Positions 1 through 10,132 are shown, numbered from the stretch's first letter. The stretch: 46,837 nucleotides of DNA from Rhodospirillaceae bacterium (GCA_018660465.1 JABJKH010000010.1:1-46837); one strand, 5' to 3'. Notes: generated by a model from the letters alone, not told the origin. Made by a program: numbers and translations.

Positions 1-73
1 AAATGCACAGACATCTTAAGTCAAACCTAAACAGCTCAACCGCCGCCCGCGCATCCCTTCATTTAAACAACAA

Positions 74-85
74 TGTCAAAGAGCA
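74..85 (-). promoter_or_regulatory. boxA antitermination element of an rRNA leader
   Basis: Read on the minus strand this is TGCTCTTTGACA, one base different from the E. coli rrn boxA TGCTCTTTAACA that is bound by NusB/NusE. It sits about 45 bases downstream of the strong promoter at 130-158, where an rrn leader boxA is expected. Bases 1-73, which follow it, look like the rest of the 16S leader. The motif match is seen; its role is taken from the rrn antitermination literature. Confidence 0.75.
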
Positions 86-129
86 AAAATCGCGAAAACC
101 TAAACACAAAGGCCCCCGCGAGAGGCCGG

Positions 130-158
130 GTTATAGGCCCCCCGGAGTGGGCTGTCAA
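130..158 (-). promoter_or_regulatory. Ribosomal RNA operon promoter, reading out of the left edge
   Basis: On the minus strand a perfect -35 hexamer TTGACA (153-158) and a -10 hexamer TATAAC (130-135) are separated by exactly 17 bases. A GC-rich stretch lies just downstream of the -10, and a boxA follows about 45 bases further on. This arrangement (strong sigma-70-like promoter, GC-rich discriminator, boxA leader) is that of rRNA operons. No rRNA sequence itself is in the window; the 16S gene would lie to the left of base 1. The identification is inference from promoter plus leader. Confidence 0.75.
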
Positions 159-423
159 ACCTTTTAGCAGAGAAAAATTTTACTCCGGGAACGACCGTAT
201 GGTTTTACCGGTCGCGAACTCCCATTATAGCTGAGTCTGCGTTGAAAAACAACTGAGTCACCGGGCTAATCAGGTGATAACAGTAGCAACATCTTCTTTT
301 GACCAAATGATCCTTCTGCCTCCAATATATGGTGTTAAATTTCGTTAAATAGGGTATATATCGTGCCAGCTATGATTTTATAGCCGCGATGACTGGATAA
401 ATACGACAGCCAAGGGGGGTCAA
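159..423. other. Intergenic region between the rrn promoter and the 424 gene
   Basis: About 265 bases without a credible gene. It lies between two divergent transcription units. It is AT-rich toward the right, with a TATATA-like -10 candidate near 355-361 and a pair of TTAA motifs six bases apart near 333-346. The Shine-Dalgarno of the next gene (AAGGGGGGT) lies at about 411-419. I see no tRNA, hairpin terminator or repeat here. Confidence 0.4.
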
Positions 424-1044
424 GTGGTGGACGGACGGAAAATTAGTAGATTGAGGCCGCTTTCGAAAATCGTCACGGGTGTCATTTTGGGTGGGCTCCT
501 AAGCGCTTGCAGCAGCGGCCTTAACCTTGGAAACAGCACGCCTAAAGAAGCGATTGGCGACGCGCCGGCCCAGCCTACACCTGTTGTCGCCTTCAATCGA
601 TTTCCTGACCTGCCCATTCCGCCGGGCGGTGAGATCAATTTGGAAAAGACTTTGGTCTTTGGCTCCAATGAAGCGTGGTTCGGTCGACTGACTGTGGAAT
701 CGTCTCTGAATTCCAATGAACTGTTTAATTTTTTCAAGCAGGAAGTACCAGGATTTGGCTGGCAAGAAATCACATCCATACGCTCTGCACTCAGTGTCCT
801 GACCTATACCCGGAACAAACGGGTCGCGACAATCCAGATCGCAGGTGGATTTTTGAGCGGTGCATCGGCGAGCATCACAGTATCGCCACAGGAATCCAAG
901 GGGGCACCGCAAGGAGATCAAGGGAGGGCGCCACAATACGCACCCCAGAATTTACCGAGACAGCGAATGACGGCACCTGTGTCACCGGTTCAACAAGAGC
1001 CGACCATGCCACCGTTTCCGGCACCTGTCCTGAGGGGTCGGTAG
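424..1044 (+). CDS. Putative lipoprotein of unknown function
   Basis: Encodes 206 residues and starts with GTG, five bases after a strong Shine-Dalgarno. The N-terminus is basic, followed by a hydrophobic stretch and a lipobox (LLSAC, Cys at about residue 29), so the product should be lipid-anchored. The middle (about 60-150) is a folded-looking alpha/beta segment rich in short strands. The tail after about 155 is Gln/Pro/Arg-rich and probably disordered. I do not recognise the family. The gene is alone on the + strand, convergent with the lipoprotein gene at 1085-2461 with about 40 bases between stops. Lipid anchoring is confident; function is unknown. Confidence 0.75.
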   Translation: MVDGRKISRLRPLSKIVTGVILGGLLSACSSGLNLGNSTPKEAIGDAPAQPTPVVAFNRFPDLPIPPGGEINLEKTLVFGSNEAWFGRLTVESSLNSNELFNFFKQEVPGFGWQEITSIRSALSVLTYTRNKRVATIQIAGGFLSGASASITVSPQESKGAPQGDQGRAPQYAPQNLPRQRMTAPVSPVQQEPTMPPFPAPVLRGR

Positions 1045-1084
1045 ACCGTTCTTAAAATAGTAAGTGCTGAGAGAGAGAGGGACG

Positions 1085-2461
1085 TTAGCCCGCATTCATA
1101 AAGCTGGGCTCACAGAACTGACGGCGGCGTTTCAGCTTACGGCATAAACTTCCTGCCGCTGATTTTCCTGCCAAAGGTCCTGCATTCAGGCGGTAGAAGA
1201 CGCCCTTGCCAGGGCCCAAATTGACCTTAACGATTTCGGAGCCCAATTTGTTCAAAAGCTTGCGGTGCTTGCGTTTAATTTGCTTCCAGCCTTTTTCCGC
1301 TTTGCCTTTGGATCGATACGACGCCAGATGAATGGCTGACTGCATGGCACCCTGTGCCATGGCTTTTTCTTGTGGCCCCAACGGTTTGGCATAAGAGGCG
1401 GCTCTCTTCGACATCTTAGGCGCTTTTGGTTGCATCGCCGATTCCACGGCCTTGCGTTCGCGGGTGTACTCGTCTGAACCAATTGTTCTCTCAGTTTTTA
1501 GAAACTCCAACCAGCGGACGCGGTCGGCAGCTTCCATCAAGCCGCGCGGCGGCACGCCGGGATTAGCAACAGAAACGGGAGCCGCTGGCATCAGCGCATC
1601 CAGGATCATGGTTCGCTCAGACGCATGCTGGCCGACCGAAATGGCGCGCATTTCCAAGGCTCTGGAAATGGCGCGAAGGCGCCCTGAGATTTGTTCTGTC
1701 GAAGGGACTGGGCGGTCTAGTCCTGTCGCCGGTGGTGGAGACGTCAGCGGCAACAGCGAGCCAATGTTCGCACGCCGCCGAGTTGCGAATTCATCCGGTG
1801 TGATCAGCCCCTGGTCTTTCAGCGATTTTAAAATGTGGAATCGGTTGACGATATTCTTCTGCGCCGAAGAAAATACTGGAACTTCACCGCCGGTAGGCGC
1901 CGGAGCCCGACGACCGAGCAAAGGATTCACCGCCCCCATGGGCGCAACCGGTGCGGCACTTACAACTGGTGCAGATGTACGATTGGGCACCATGCCGGCA
2001 GTTGATGGAACAGCCTGCCGTCCGCGGCCCATGCCGGTTAACACGCCACCACTTTCCAACAACGCTAAATTAACGCTGGCGACTTCGGATATGGGGCGAA
2101 CCGATAGACTTTTCAAAACAATAATCTGTTGTGTTTCGTTAGGCCGGAGCGCCAAAACAGCTTCGTACATTTCACGCGCTTTGGTCGGCTGACCGGTGTT
2201 CTGATAGAGCATGCCAAGACCCATGAGGGCTTCGACGTCCCGGTTGTCGCGTTCTAGGGCGACCTTAAAATGACCTTCTGCGGTTACATAGTTGCCCTTG
2301 GCCAATTCCGCGATGCCCAATTCTGCAAGATCATTATTAGGCGCGATGCCGCGTTGCCAGAAGCGCTTTTGAAATAGGTCGCCCTCTAAGGCGCCACCGC
2401 ACGCACTGAGCATAAAAGCCGCGACAATCAAGACCGCGAAACGTTTGGAATGGCCTCTCAC
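1085..2461 (-). CDS. TPR-repeat lipoprotein with C-terminal SPOR-like domain
   Basis: The frame is open further upstream, but I choose the GTG at 2461. It gives a compact lipoprotein signal (basic start, hydrophobic core, lipobox LSAC at about residue 17) and has an AAAAGGGA Shine-Dalgarno just before it. An ATG at 2506 is the main alternative. Two to three TPR-like helical repeats follow (about residues 30-110), then a long Pro/Ala/Met-rich linker. The C-terminal ~45 residues resemble a SPOR peptidoglycan-binding domain (YRLNAGPLAGKSAA, paired Cys). This suggests an envelope protein that binds septal or denuded glycan. It is last in the long minus-strand block and has its own possible CtrA-like site upstream. 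Confidence 0.75.
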   Translation of the reverse strand: MRGHSKRFAVLIVAAFMLSACGGALEGDLFQKRFWQRGIAPNNDLAELGIAELAKGNYVTAEGHFKVALERDNRDVEALMGLGMLYQNTGQPTKAREMYEAVLALRPNETQQIIVLKSLSVRPISEVASVNLALLESGGVLTGMGRGRQAVPSTAGMVPNRTSAPVVSAAPVAPMGAVNPLLGRRAPAPTGGEVPVFSSAQKNIVNRFHILKSLKDQGLITPDEFATRRRANIGSLLPLTSPPPATGLDRPVPSTEQISGRLRAISRALEMRAISVGQHASERTMILDALMPAAPVSVANPGVPPRGLMEAADRVRWLEFLKTERTIGSDEYTRERKAVESAMQPKAPKMSKRAASYAKPLGPQEKAMAQGAMQSAIHLASYRSKGKAEKGWKQIKRKHRKLLNKLGSEIVKVNLGPGKGVFYRLNAGPLAGKSAAGSLCRKLKRRRQFCEPSFMNAG

Positions 2462-2581
2462 GATATTCGTCCCTTTTCTCGAATTCTGAAGCGCGCCATA
2501 GGACATGCCCCGTTCTAGTGTAACTCGTTCTAGTATAACCCCATCTCTGGCAGACTCGAAACAATCTACCACCCACTATGA

Positions 2582-2596
2582 TTAATACCCGATTAA
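2582..2596 (-). promoter_or_regulatory. Possible CtrA-type site (TTAA-N7-TTAA)
   Basis: A perfect TTAA-N7-TTAA palindrome, the consensus of full CtrA boxes in alphaproteobacteria, lies about 120 bases upstream of the chosen start of the TPR/SPOR lipoprotein gene. Two further TTAA words (2605-2608 and 2611-2614) are adjacent. The word is seen; control by CtrA is inference, since short AT-rich words also occur by chance in intergenic DNA. Confidence 0.35.
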
Positions 2597-2619
2597 TCAC
2601 TAATTTAATGTTAATGGAT

Positions 2620-3594
2620 TCAGGCGCCTAGAGGAGTTTTCAAGACTTGAGAAAACAAACTGCGGTCCACATTTCCGCCGGACAATACCAGCCCAACGCA
2701 TGATTCTGCAATTTGGTCTTTTTCTTTGAGCAACGCCGCCAAAGGAACAGCCCCAGCCCCTTCGGCCAAGTTATGGGTATCGGTAAAATAGCATCCCATG
2801 GCGTGGGTGATTTCGTCTTCTGAGACGCTGACGATGCGGTCCGCACCTTTGTTTATGATAGAGACCGCAGCAGCATCCGGGGTTCGGCATGCGACACCAT
2901 CGGCCAGGGTGTTGGCTGTATTGGTCGAAACGGCCTCCCCTTTGGCAAAAGATAACGCATAGGCGGGCGCATTTTCCGCCACGACGCCAACAATTTTTGT
3001 GGTGAGGCCCAAGGCATCCCGGGCAGCGATCATACCGCTAATTCCCGAACCCATACCAATCGGGACATAAACTGTTTGAAGCTCTGGCGTGCTCCGCAAG
3101 AATTCCAAGCTGTAGGTTGCAACGCCATGAATAAGGGGGGGCTCGAACGGCCCAATGATGTGGAGATTTCGCTCCGCCGCGAACACCGCCGTCTGTTCAT
3201 AGGCTTCTTGAAAATCTGAACCATATTCGATCAGTTCCGCTCCCAGCGCCTTCATTGCGGCATTCTTTTCAGGGTTATTGCCTTTGGGAACAACAATGGT
3301 CGCGCTCAGCCCGGCGCGAGAGGCGGCGAAGGCCAAGCTTTGGCCATGGTTGCCGCGGGTTGCGCTGATGATCCCCGTGATATCGGGCCTGTCGCGTTTC
3401 AGATGATCCAAGAATACCAAACCGCCACGAACCTTGAAGGCACCGATGGGGGTGTGGTTCTCGTGCTTAACCCAAACATCGCATCCAGCGCGCGCCGATA
3501 ACAGCGGCCAATGGATCTGCGGAGTCGCCAACATATGTCGATAAACGATTTCCGCAGCGTGTTCGAGTTCACTTAGGGTTGGAGAAAAGTCCAT
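2620..3594 (-). CDS. Threonine/serine dehydratase family, PLP fold type II
   Basis: Encodes 324 residues. The PLP-lysine motif is seen (GAFKVRGG, Lys about residue 53), with the asparagine loop (ATRGNHGQS), the glycine-rich phosphate cradle (GMGSGISG) and the C-terminal serine motif (LSGGN). These belong to the biodegradative threonine/serine dehydratase branch, which deaminates Thr or Ser to a 2-oxo acid. The length fits a single catalytic domain without the ACT-like regulatory domain of biosynthetic IlvA. Substrate is uncertain: hydroxyaspartate or hydroxyectoine dehydratases look alike. It lies 3 bases downstream of thiD, so it is probably co-transcribed, although no pathway link to thiamine is evident. 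Confidence 0.88.
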   Translation of the reverse strand: MDFSPTLSELEHAAEIVYRHMLATPQIHWPLLSARAGCDVWVKHENHTPIGAFKVRGGLVFLDHLKRDRPDITGIISATRGNHGQSLAFAASRAGLSATIVVPKGNNPEKNAAMKALGAELIEYGSDFQEAYEQTAVFAAERNLHIIGPFEPPLIHGVATYSLEFLRSTPELQTVYVPIGMGSGISGMIAARDALGLTTKIVGVVAENAPAYALSFAKGEAVSTNTANTLADGVACRTPDAAAVSIINKGADRIVSVSEDEITHAMGCYFTDTHNLAEGAGAVPLAALLKEKDQIAESCVGLVLSGGNVDRSLFSQVLKTPLGA

Positions 3595-3597
3595 CGG

Positions 3598-4389
3598 TTA
3601 AAAGTCTTTCACAGTGTGGCCGTGGTTCAACGGACCATGTCCTTGTCCCAAGCCGGGTGCGGTACGAATTGCTTCCAGCACATAGGCGCGGGCACGCACC
3701 ACAGATTCCACCATACTAAGACCTTGCGCCAAACCGGTCGCAACGGCGGACGCCAAGGTACACCCTGTGCCGTGAGTGTGGACCGTGTCGATGCGCGGGA
3801 TTTCATAGCTGAGAGTTTCGCCTGTTTCCAGTCGTAATCGGTCGATGACTTGCTCACCAGAAAGGTGTCCGCCTTTTAACAGAACACTTTTCGGTCCGAG
3901 TTCCGCTAAGGCATCCAGCGCGCCATCCGGATCGGACTCCGGGTCAATTCCACTTAGCTCCTGAGCTTCAGGAATATTGGGGGTGAGGACTGTCGCCAAG
4001 GGTAAAAGTTGATCGCGGAGGATGGCGAGCGAGTCGTCTGCCAACAGCGCAGCGCCTCCTTTGGCCACCATGACTGGATCGACCACGATAGGAATACCGT
4101 CAATGTCTGACAAAACACCTGCCACTGCTTGGATGATTTCGGGCGTGTGCAACATACCGACCTTGATGCAGTCGGCACCGAGATCGGACAGCACAGCTTT
4201 TGCCTGGGCCGTGACAATATCAATGGGAATATCATGGATTGCGCTGACACCTGTAGTGTTCTGCACGGTCACGGCGGTGACCGCTGTCATCGCGTAACCA
4301 CCAAGTGCTGTCACGGTCTTAATGTCGGCTTGAATACCTGCACCGCCGCCTGAGTCAGAGCCCGCGATAATTAAGACACGGCCTTGCAC
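3598..4389 (-). CDS. thiD: Hydroxymethylpyrimidine/phosphomethylpyrimidine kinase
   Basis: Encodes 263 residues of the ribokinase-like ThiD family, which phosphorylates HMP and then HMP-P in thiamine diphosphate synthesis. The N-terminal IAGSDSGGGAGIQAD motif and the anion-hole/catalytic region near the C-terminus (HGTGCTLASA) are present and intact. The gene follows glmM by 5 bases and precedes the dehydratase gene by 3, so it is embedded in an operon. No TPP riboswitch is visible upstream. thiE is in the same window at 27.0 kb in a different unit. Confidence 0.95.
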   Translation of the reverse strand: MQGRVLIIAGSDSGGGAGIQADIKTVTALGGYAMTAVTAVTVQNTTGVSAIHDIPIDIVTAQAKAVLSDLGADCIKVGMLHTPEIIQAVAGVLSDIDGIPIVVDPVMVAKGGAALLADDSLAILRDQLLPLATVLTPNIPEAQELSGIDPESDPDGALDALAELGPKSVLLKGGHLSGEQVIDRLRLETGETLSYEIPRIDTVHTHGTGCTLASAVATGLAQGLSMVESVVRARAYVLEAIRTAPGLGQGHGPLNHGHTVKDF

Positions 4390-4394
4390 GCGCC

Positions 4395-5741
4395 TTATCC
4401 CGCGACCCGCTCAACCACTGAAACGATGTCATTCACAACTTCATCGACCAGGCTTTTGTCTTCGCCTTCGGCCATGACTCTGATCAATGGTTCTGTGCCT
4501 GATTTTCTAATCAGCAGCCGGCCGCTGTCTTTCAGACGATCCTCACCGCCGGCAATAACTTTCTTGACCGCATCGTCTTCCAAGGGCTCGCCCCCGTTGA
4601 AGCGGACGTTCTTCAGCAACTGCGGCAGCGGCTCGAAGACTCGGCAGACTTCGCTTGCTTTCTTGCCAGTCGCGACGATCACCGCCAAGACTTGTAGCGC
4701 TGCAATCAGGCCGTCGCCGGTCGTGCCATAGTCACTCATGATAATATGGCCGGACTGTTCGCCTCCCAAATTAAAGGCGCCTTCACGCATGGTTTCAACC
4801 ACGTAGCGGTCGCCGACTTGGGTTCTGAAAAGCTCCAGGCCAATGCCTTCCAGATAGCGTTCCAGTCCTAGGTTCGACATGACCGTCGCGACCACGCCAC
4901 CGCCGTGTAGCCGATCTCGGTTCGCCCAATCTCTGGCGATCAAGCCCATGAGTTGGTCGCCGTCCATCAAGCGTCCCGTCTCATCGGCGATCAGCACTCG
5001 ATCAGCGTCACCATCCAAGGCAATGCCCAAGTCCGCACCATGGGCGACGACTTGGCTGCACATGGTGTCTGTCACAGTCGAACCACAGCCGTCATTGATA
5101 TTAAAACCATCAGGATCAACACCGACCGGCACCACGTCTGCGCCCAGTTCCCACAGAACTTCCGGTGCAACCTTGTAACCCGCCCCATTGGCGCAATCGA
5201 TAACGAGTTTGAGATCGTCCAGGCGCATATCTTTGGGGAAAGTTTGCTTTACGTATTCATTGTATCTGCCGTGCGCGTCATCCAAGCGCTTGGCGCGGCC
5301 CAGTTTGTCGGGGGCTGCCAAGTCGGCTGTCATATCGCTGGCGACGCGCCCTTCGATTTCAGCTTCGACCTCATCGGATAGTTTGTAGCCGTCCGCATCG
5401 AACAATTTAATGCCGTTGTCTTGATAGGGATTGTGCGAGGCTGAAATCATCACGCCCAAATCGGCGCGCAGGGTTTTTGTCAGCATGGCCACCGCCGGCG
5501 TCGGCATCGGCCCAACCAAGATCACATCCATCCCCATGGACACGAACCCGGACGTCAACGCCGGTTCCAGCATGTAGCCAGACAGACGGGTATCTTTGCC
5601 AATCACCACCCGATGGCGATGATCACCGCGGGTGAAATGGGTGGCCGTTGCCATGCCGACCCGCAACGCCGTCTCTGCCGTCATCGGCGCCCGATTGGCG
5701 GTGCCGCGTATCCCGTCAGTGCCAAACAACTTTCGCGTCAT
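4395..5741 (-). CDS. glmM: Phosphoglucosamine mutase
   Basis: Converts glucosamine-6-phosphate to glucosamine-1-phosphate on the way to UDP-GlcNAc. I start it at the ATG at 5741 ([13 protein letters not shown]), giving 448 residues, close to E. coli GlmM; a longer in-frame extension to 5774 would overlap folP. The phosphoserine loop (ISASHNP) at about residue 100, the metal loop (DGDADR) at about 240, the sugar loop (GGEQSGHI) and the phosphate-binding RKSGTEP near the end are all intact. The folP-glmM order downstream of ftsH is common in proteobacteria. Confidence 0.97.
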   Translation of the reverse strand: MTRKLFGTDGIRGTANRAPMTAETALRVGMATATHFTRGDHRHRVVIGKDTRLSGYMLEPALTSGFVSMGMDVILVGPMPTPAVAMLTKTLRADLGVMISASHNPYQDNGIKLFDADGYKLSDEVEAEIEGRVASDMTADLAAPDKLGRAKRLDDAHGRYNEYVKQTFPKDMRLDDLKLVIDCANGAGYKVAPEVLWELGADVVPVGVDPDGFNINDGCGSTVTDTMCSQVVAHGADLGIALDGDADRVLIADETGRLMDGDQLMGLIARDWANRDRLHGGGVVATVMSNLGLERYLEGIGLELFRTQVGDRYVVETMREGAFNLGGEQSGHIIMSDYGTTGDGLIAALQVLAVIVATGKKASEVCRVFEPLPQLLKNVRFNGGEPLEDDAVKKVIAGGEDRLKDSGRLLIRKSGTEPLIRVMAEGEDKSLVDEVVNDIVSVVERVAG

Positions 5742-5760
5742 AAGACCTACCCTATTCGAC

Positions 5761-6603
5761 CTACTGGGTCGCATTTTCTATAGCCACCTGAACCGCCAGC
5801 GCTTGGCAGGTTTCAGCGACATCGTGCACCCGCACAATATGAACGCCTTGGGCCACACCGGCAAGGGCGGCAGCTATAGAACCAGCCACCCTATCCTTAG
5901 GCAGCTCACCGTTACTGACGTGACCGATAAAACTTTTTCGGGACACGCCGAGAACCACTGGCAAAGCCATATCCTGGTAAAGATGTAACCGTCCAAGAAT
6001 ATCGAGATTGTGCGCCACAGTCTTGCCGAACCCGATACCGGGGTCGACAGCGATTTGGTTGCGGGGAATTCCTGCTGCCTCACAAACCCGAACTCGATCA
6101 GATAAATAATCCCGCACTTCCAGCGCCGCGTCCTCATAGACGGGATCGTCCTGCATGGTGCCGGGTTCGCCTCGCATGTGCATCAAGATTACCGCAGCCC
6201 CTGATTTTGCCGCAGCGTCCAAGGAATTCGGATCACCCGTCAGCGCCGTCACGTCATTGATAATCTTGGCACCCGCCTCAACTGCAGCTGTCATGACTTG
6301 AGCGTGGCGGGTATCAACGGAGACAGTCGCACCAGCGTCAGCCAGCCCCCGCACCACAGGAATGACACGATTAAGTTCTTCATCAATGGAAACAGGTGCC
6401 GCCCCAGGTCGGGTTGATTCGCCGCCAACGTCTAAGATATCCGCGCCCTGATCTCGAAAGGCCAATCCCCGGGTCACGGCGTGTTCCGCCTTCAGGGTTT
6501 CCCCGCCATCCGAAAAGCTATCTGGAGTGACATTGACGATCCCCATGATCAGCGGCTTATCGCGCGCCAACCCGGCAAAGGTTGAAACAATTTTCTTTGT
6601 CAC
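5761..6603 (-). CDS. folP: Dihydropteroate synthase
   Basis: Joins p-aminobenzoate to the pterin pyrophosphate in folate synthesis. The 280-residue TIM-barrel protein shows the family signatures: [15 protein letters not shown] near residue 20, [11 protein letters not shown] near 58, a SVDTRH strand near 95, INDV near 115, and the C-terminal GVSRKSFIG and RVHDV motifs. Twenty bases separate its stop from the glmM start. A palindromic repeat element lies between it and ftsH upstream, so folP-glmM-thiD may be partly uncoupled from ftsH. Confidence 0.97.
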   Translation of the reverse strand: MTKKIVSTFAGLARDKPLIMGIVNVTPDSFSDGGETLKAEHAVTRGLAFRDQGADILDVGGESTRPGAAPVSIDEELNRVIPVVRGLADAGATVSVDTRHAQVMTAAVEAGAKIINDVTALTGDPNSLDAAAKSGAAVILMHMRGEPGTMQDDPVYEDAALEVRDYLSDRVRVCEAAGIPRNQIAVDPGIGFGKTVAHNLDILGRLHLYQDMALPVVLGVSRKSFIGHVSNGELPKDRVAGSIAAALAGVAQGVHIVRVHDVAETCQALAVQVAIENATQ

Positions 6604-6608
6604 TTTAC

Positions 6609-6742
6609 TCAGCGTCCTTCGAGACGACTGCTTCGCAGTCTCCTCAGGATGAAGTTATTTAAAGATTGCTAAATATCAAACGTCCCCAAAACCCCTTCAT
6701 CCTGAGGAGCGCTTAATTAAGCACGTCTCGAAGGACGCCGAG
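6609..6742. repeat. Palindromic intergenic element, copy 1 (four-way-junction type)
   Basis: An imperfect inverted repeat fills the folP-ftsH gap. The outer stem is CGTCCTTCGAGAC paired with GTCTCGAAGGACG, and the inner stem pairs CTCCTCAGGATGAAG with CTTCATCCTGAGGAG. Between outer and inner stems each arm carries its own small hairpin: ACTGC-TTCG-CAGT on the left and GCTTAATTAAGC on the right. The inner loop is AT-rich. Two further copies are in the window. See copies 2 and 3 for the covariation of the side hairpins. Confidence 0.85.
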
Positions 6743-6764
6743 CAAAGCCTCGGTAAGGGAGACC

Positions 6765-8690
6765 CTAGGTCCCAGGCTGCGGTTCGGGCTCTAGTCCACC
6801 TGGGCGATCTTTGCCGACGTTGCCGCTGGTCGGAACAGAAGACTTGCGATTTCCGTCCTTGGGCATATCGTCCTGATCTGGCCGGATGATGGATTCGCCT
6901 CGTAATAACGCATCAACCTCTTCACCTGTCAGGGTTTCATATTCCAGCAAGGCTTTGGCCACAGCGTTCAAGCCTTCGCGTTTCTCGCGCAGAATTTCCA
7001 GCGCTTTTTTCTCGGATTCATCGATCAAGCGACGTACTTCATCGTCGATCAGCTTGGCAGTGGCATCGGAAACGCTCTTGTGCTGAGTTACAGAATGACC
7101 GAGGAAGACTTCCTCTTCATTGTCAGAATAGCGAAGCGCGCCAAGCTTATCGCTGAACCCATACTCCGTCACCATACGCCGCGCCATTGAGGTTGCTTCT
7201 TTGATGTCGTTGCCCGCACCGGTGGTTATGTTTTCCGGACCGAAGACAATTTCTTCTGCTGCCCGGCCACCGAACATCATCGCCAGCTTGGATTCCAATT
7301 CCATCTTGGAATAGGTATATTTATCCCGTTCCGGCAGCGACATCGTCACGCCCAGGGCGCGGCCCCGGGGAATGATCGTCACTTTATGCAGCGGATCACT
7401 CTTCGGCATGTATATGCCAACCAAGGCATGGCCAGCTTCGTGGTAGGCCGTAAGTTCCTTCTCATCGTCGGTCATAACCATGGACCGTCGCTCTGTTCCC
7501 ATCATGACTTTATCTTTGGCTTGCTCAAATTCGGCCATGGTGACCACACGCTTACTCGCACGCGCAGCCATAAGGGCAGCTTCATTGATCAAGTTCGCCA
7601 AGTCCGCACCGGAGAACCCAGGTGTCCCCCGAGCAATCACCCGCGCATCCACGTCGGGTGCCAAGGGCACCTTGCGCATGTGGACTTTAAGAATTTTCTC
7701 GCGACCAAGAATGTCTGGGTTCGGCACCGTCACTTGGCGGTCAAACCGACCCGGGCGCAGCAGCGCCGGATCAAGCACGTCCGGACGGTTGGTGGCGGAG
7801 ATTAGAATGACACCTTCGTTGGTTTCAAACCCATCCATTTCAACCAGCAACTGGTTGAGAGTCTGTTCGCGTTCGTCATTGCCACCGCCAAGGCCAGCGC
7901 CTCGGTGACGACCGACGGCGTCCAGTTCATCGATAAAGATAATGCAGGGTGCGTTTTTCTTGCCCTGTTCGAACATATCGCGCACCCGAGAAGCACCGAC
8001 ACCGACAAACATTTCAACGAAGTCCGAGCCGGAAATCGTAAAGAACGGCACATTGGCTTCACCCGCGATGGCGCGTGCCAGCAAAGTTTTACCAGTGCCC
8101 GGAGGCCCAACAAGCAAACAGCCCTTGGGAATTTTTCCGCCAAGACGTTGGAACTTCTGCGGGTCCTTCAAGAACTCAACAATTTCTTCCAGTTCCTGTT
8201 TAGCCTCATCAATACCGGCAACGTCTTCAAAGGTAACGCGGCCAGATTTTTCCGTCAGCATGCGCGCCTTGGACTTACCGAAGCCCATGGCCTTGCCGCC
8301 ACCAGATTGCATTTGGCGCATAAAGAATATCCAGACCCCGATCAGCAGTAGCATTGGGAACCAGGAAATTAAGATTCCCCAAAGCGTCGGCGCGTCTTCG
8401 TCAAACGGCACAGCCTTAATCTGAACGCCTTTTTTCGACAGACGGTCAACCAAGGTAGGATCGTCCGGCGTATAGGTCGAGAACCGGCGACCATCCCGGT
8501 AATGTCCGGAAATCGCATTGCCTTGCATGGTCACGTTGCGAACTTCGCCAGAGTCCACCGCCGCAATAAAATCTGAATACGGCAACATGGATTGCCCGGT
8601 CCGCTGCGTGTTCCCCTGAAACAGGTTGAACAGCGCGAAAACCAGCAACGCAATAATCACCCACAACGCTAAATTTCTGCTGAAATTCAA
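6765..8690 (-). CDS. ftsH: ATP-dependent zinc metalloprotease FtsH
   Basis: The 641-residue inner-membrane AAA+ protease degrades membrane and short-lived proteins. It has an N-terminal membrane segment (about 8-26), a periplasmic domain, a second membrane segment (about 104-124), an AAA module with Walker A GPPGTGKT and Walker [16 protein letters not shown], the RPGRFDRQ second region of homology, and the zinc site HEAGH near residue 420. The C-terminal tail is polar, as usual. It follows tilS by about 110 bases, the typical tilS-ftsH order. Confidence 0.98.
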   Translation of the reverse strand: MNFSRNLALWVIIALLVFALFNLFQGNTQRTGQSMLPYSDFIAAVDSGEVRNVTMQGNAISGHYRDGRRFSTYTPDDPTLVDRLSKKGVQIKAVPFDEDAPTLWGILISWFPMLLLIGVWIFFMRQMQSGGGKAMGFGKSKARMLTEKSGRVTFEDVAGIDEAKQELEEIVEFLKDPQKFQRLGGKIPKGCLLVGPPGTGKTLLARAIAGEANVPFFTISGSDFVEMFVGVGASRVRDMFEQGKKNAPCIIFIDELDAVGRHRGAGLGGGNDEREQTLNQLLVEMDGFETNEGVILISATNRPDVLDPALLRPGRFDRQVTVPNPDILGREKILKVHMRKVPLAPDVDARVIARGTPGFSGADLANLINEAALMAARASKRVVTMAEFEQAKDKVMMGTERRSMVMTDDEKELTAYHEAGHALVGIYMPKSDPLHKVTIIPRGRALGVTMSLPERDKYTYSKMELESKLAMMFGGRAAEEIVFGPENITTGAGNDIKEATSMARRMVTEYGFSDKLGALRYSDNEEEVFLGHSVTQHKSVSDATAKLIDDEVRRLIDESEKKALEILREKREGLNAVAKALLEYETLTGEEVDALLRGESIIRPDQDDMPKDGNRKSSVPTSGNVGKDRPGGLEPEPQPGT

Positions 8691-8800
8691 TCTAAATCCC
8701 TCTCTATATTAATAACGCTGGCGTGCTTTGTCCGCACCGCAAGCGCTGGTATCGTACCATCCCTTGAATCATCCACCTAACAGATAGTGCAAAAACCGGC

Positions 8801-10132
8801 TCACGCAAGGAAAAAGCCTTGGGAAGAGACTGAATTTGGGGGACAAAATTGACTCTTTTGGATGAAAGCTGCACCTGCGCGTTGATATCCCAAATGTGGA
8901 ATTTGACAGATGCCCTCACCATCAAACAAGGCAGGCAGGGAAACTTTCGCCGCGTAAGCGACATGGTGGTCAGCTAATTCCGGGGCCTGCTGAAGCGCTG
9001 TATTCCAGCCTTGTTTACCCAAAAAGTTCAATTTTAGAGAGCTGGAATTATCGTTAGTCTCATCTGCTCCCACGCCACCAAGGGTAATTTTAAAGCGGCG
9101 GTCCCAGTGGATTGTTTCACCCGGACGAACGACCAATGAAAGGACACCAGATCTAACTTCTCTGGTGATCAAAATATTGCGATCAGACGAATCAATGCGA
9201 CACCCACCGAGACTGCGCCCCCTAAATCCTTCTCCTTCGCGCAAAGATTTATACAGCCTAGCTAACTTTTCGACAGACGGACCAAACTGCCGTCCGCCAA
9301 TGCAGCAGAGAACTCTAGAAAGGGCGCGATAGGCGATTTCCTGATCTGCTGCCATCAACGCATTAAAACTCAGTGACGCATATCCGAGAGGGTAGACCGC
9401 AACACATTCCGCCAACAGCCGTGCCGTTTGATTTTCCAGCGCGAGCCGGGCCGAGCCATAACGCGCTGCTGCTTTGGCCAACCGCTTTGGCGAAATTCCA
9501 CCACCAGCGAGCGGGCTCAGCAACGCCCGCACCCGGGTCCGGGCATAGGCGGTGTTTTCGTTGGACGGATCTTCGACCCAGTCCTGCCCTCTGGCCTCAA
9601 GCAACTCCCGCAAACTTTGTCGGGATGCATCCAATAAAGGACGAAGCAAGCGAATATCCGTTAATTCCAAGCATTCAGGCATGGCCGCTAAACCATCAAC
9701 ACCGCTGCCGCGACCAAGACGCATCAGATAAGTTTCGGCCTGGTCTTCCAGATTGTGTGCCAAGGCCAGATGCAACACTCCTTGGCGCCGACACCACTCA
9801 GACATCAAAGCATAACGCGCCTCTCGCGCGGCTTTTTGCACACCAGTTCGGGGTTTGGGGTGGGTCCAAGGCAAAATTTCATGGGCGATCCCTCGCGCCT
9901 GAAGCCACGTCGCCACTTGTGCCGCCTCACGTGCCGACTCCGCTCTGAGCCCATGATCCACAGTTAACGCGGTAACCTGCCCGCCTTGAGCCTTGGCCCA
10001 TTGATCCGCCAGGAGAACAAGCGCCATACTGTCGCCGCCGCCGGAAACGGCAATGGCAAGATGAGGCTCGGCCTCAAAAGGTCCCAAGGCCGCCATTTTA
10101 TGAGCGAATGATTTGTCGCTGAGAATCGTCAC
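8801..10132 (-). CDS. tilS: tRNA(Ile)-lysidine synthase
   Basis: Modifies C34 of the tRNA(Ile) that reads AUA, using lysine and ATP. The PP-loop SGGGDS is at about residues 30-35, followed by the typical HGLR and HNLEDQAET motifs of the N-type ATP pyrophosphatase domain. The 443-residue length includes the C-terminal tRNA-recognition region. It lies between cpoB and ftsH, with a palindromic element separating it from cpoB. Confidence 0.95.
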   Translation of the reverse strand: MTILSDKSFAHKMAALGPFEAEPHLAIAVSGGGDSMALVLLADQWAKAQGGQVTALTVDHGLRAESAREAAQVATWLQARGIAHEILPWTHPKPRTGVQKAAREARYALMSEWCRRQGVLHLALAHNLEDQAETYLMRLGRGSGVDGLAAMPECLELTDIRLLRPLLDASRQSLRELLEARGQDWVEDPSNENTAYARTRVRALLSPLAGGGISPKRLAKAAARYGSARLALENQTARLLAECVAVYPLGYASLSFNALMAADQEIAYRALSRVLCCIGGRQFGPSVEKLARLYKSLREGEGFRGRSLGGCRIDSSDRNILITREVRSGVLSLVVRPGETIHWDRRFKITLGGVGADETNDNSSSLKLNFLGKQGWNTALQQAPELADHHVAYAAKVSLPALFDGEGICQIPHLGYQRAGAAFIQKSQFCPPNSVSSQGFFLA

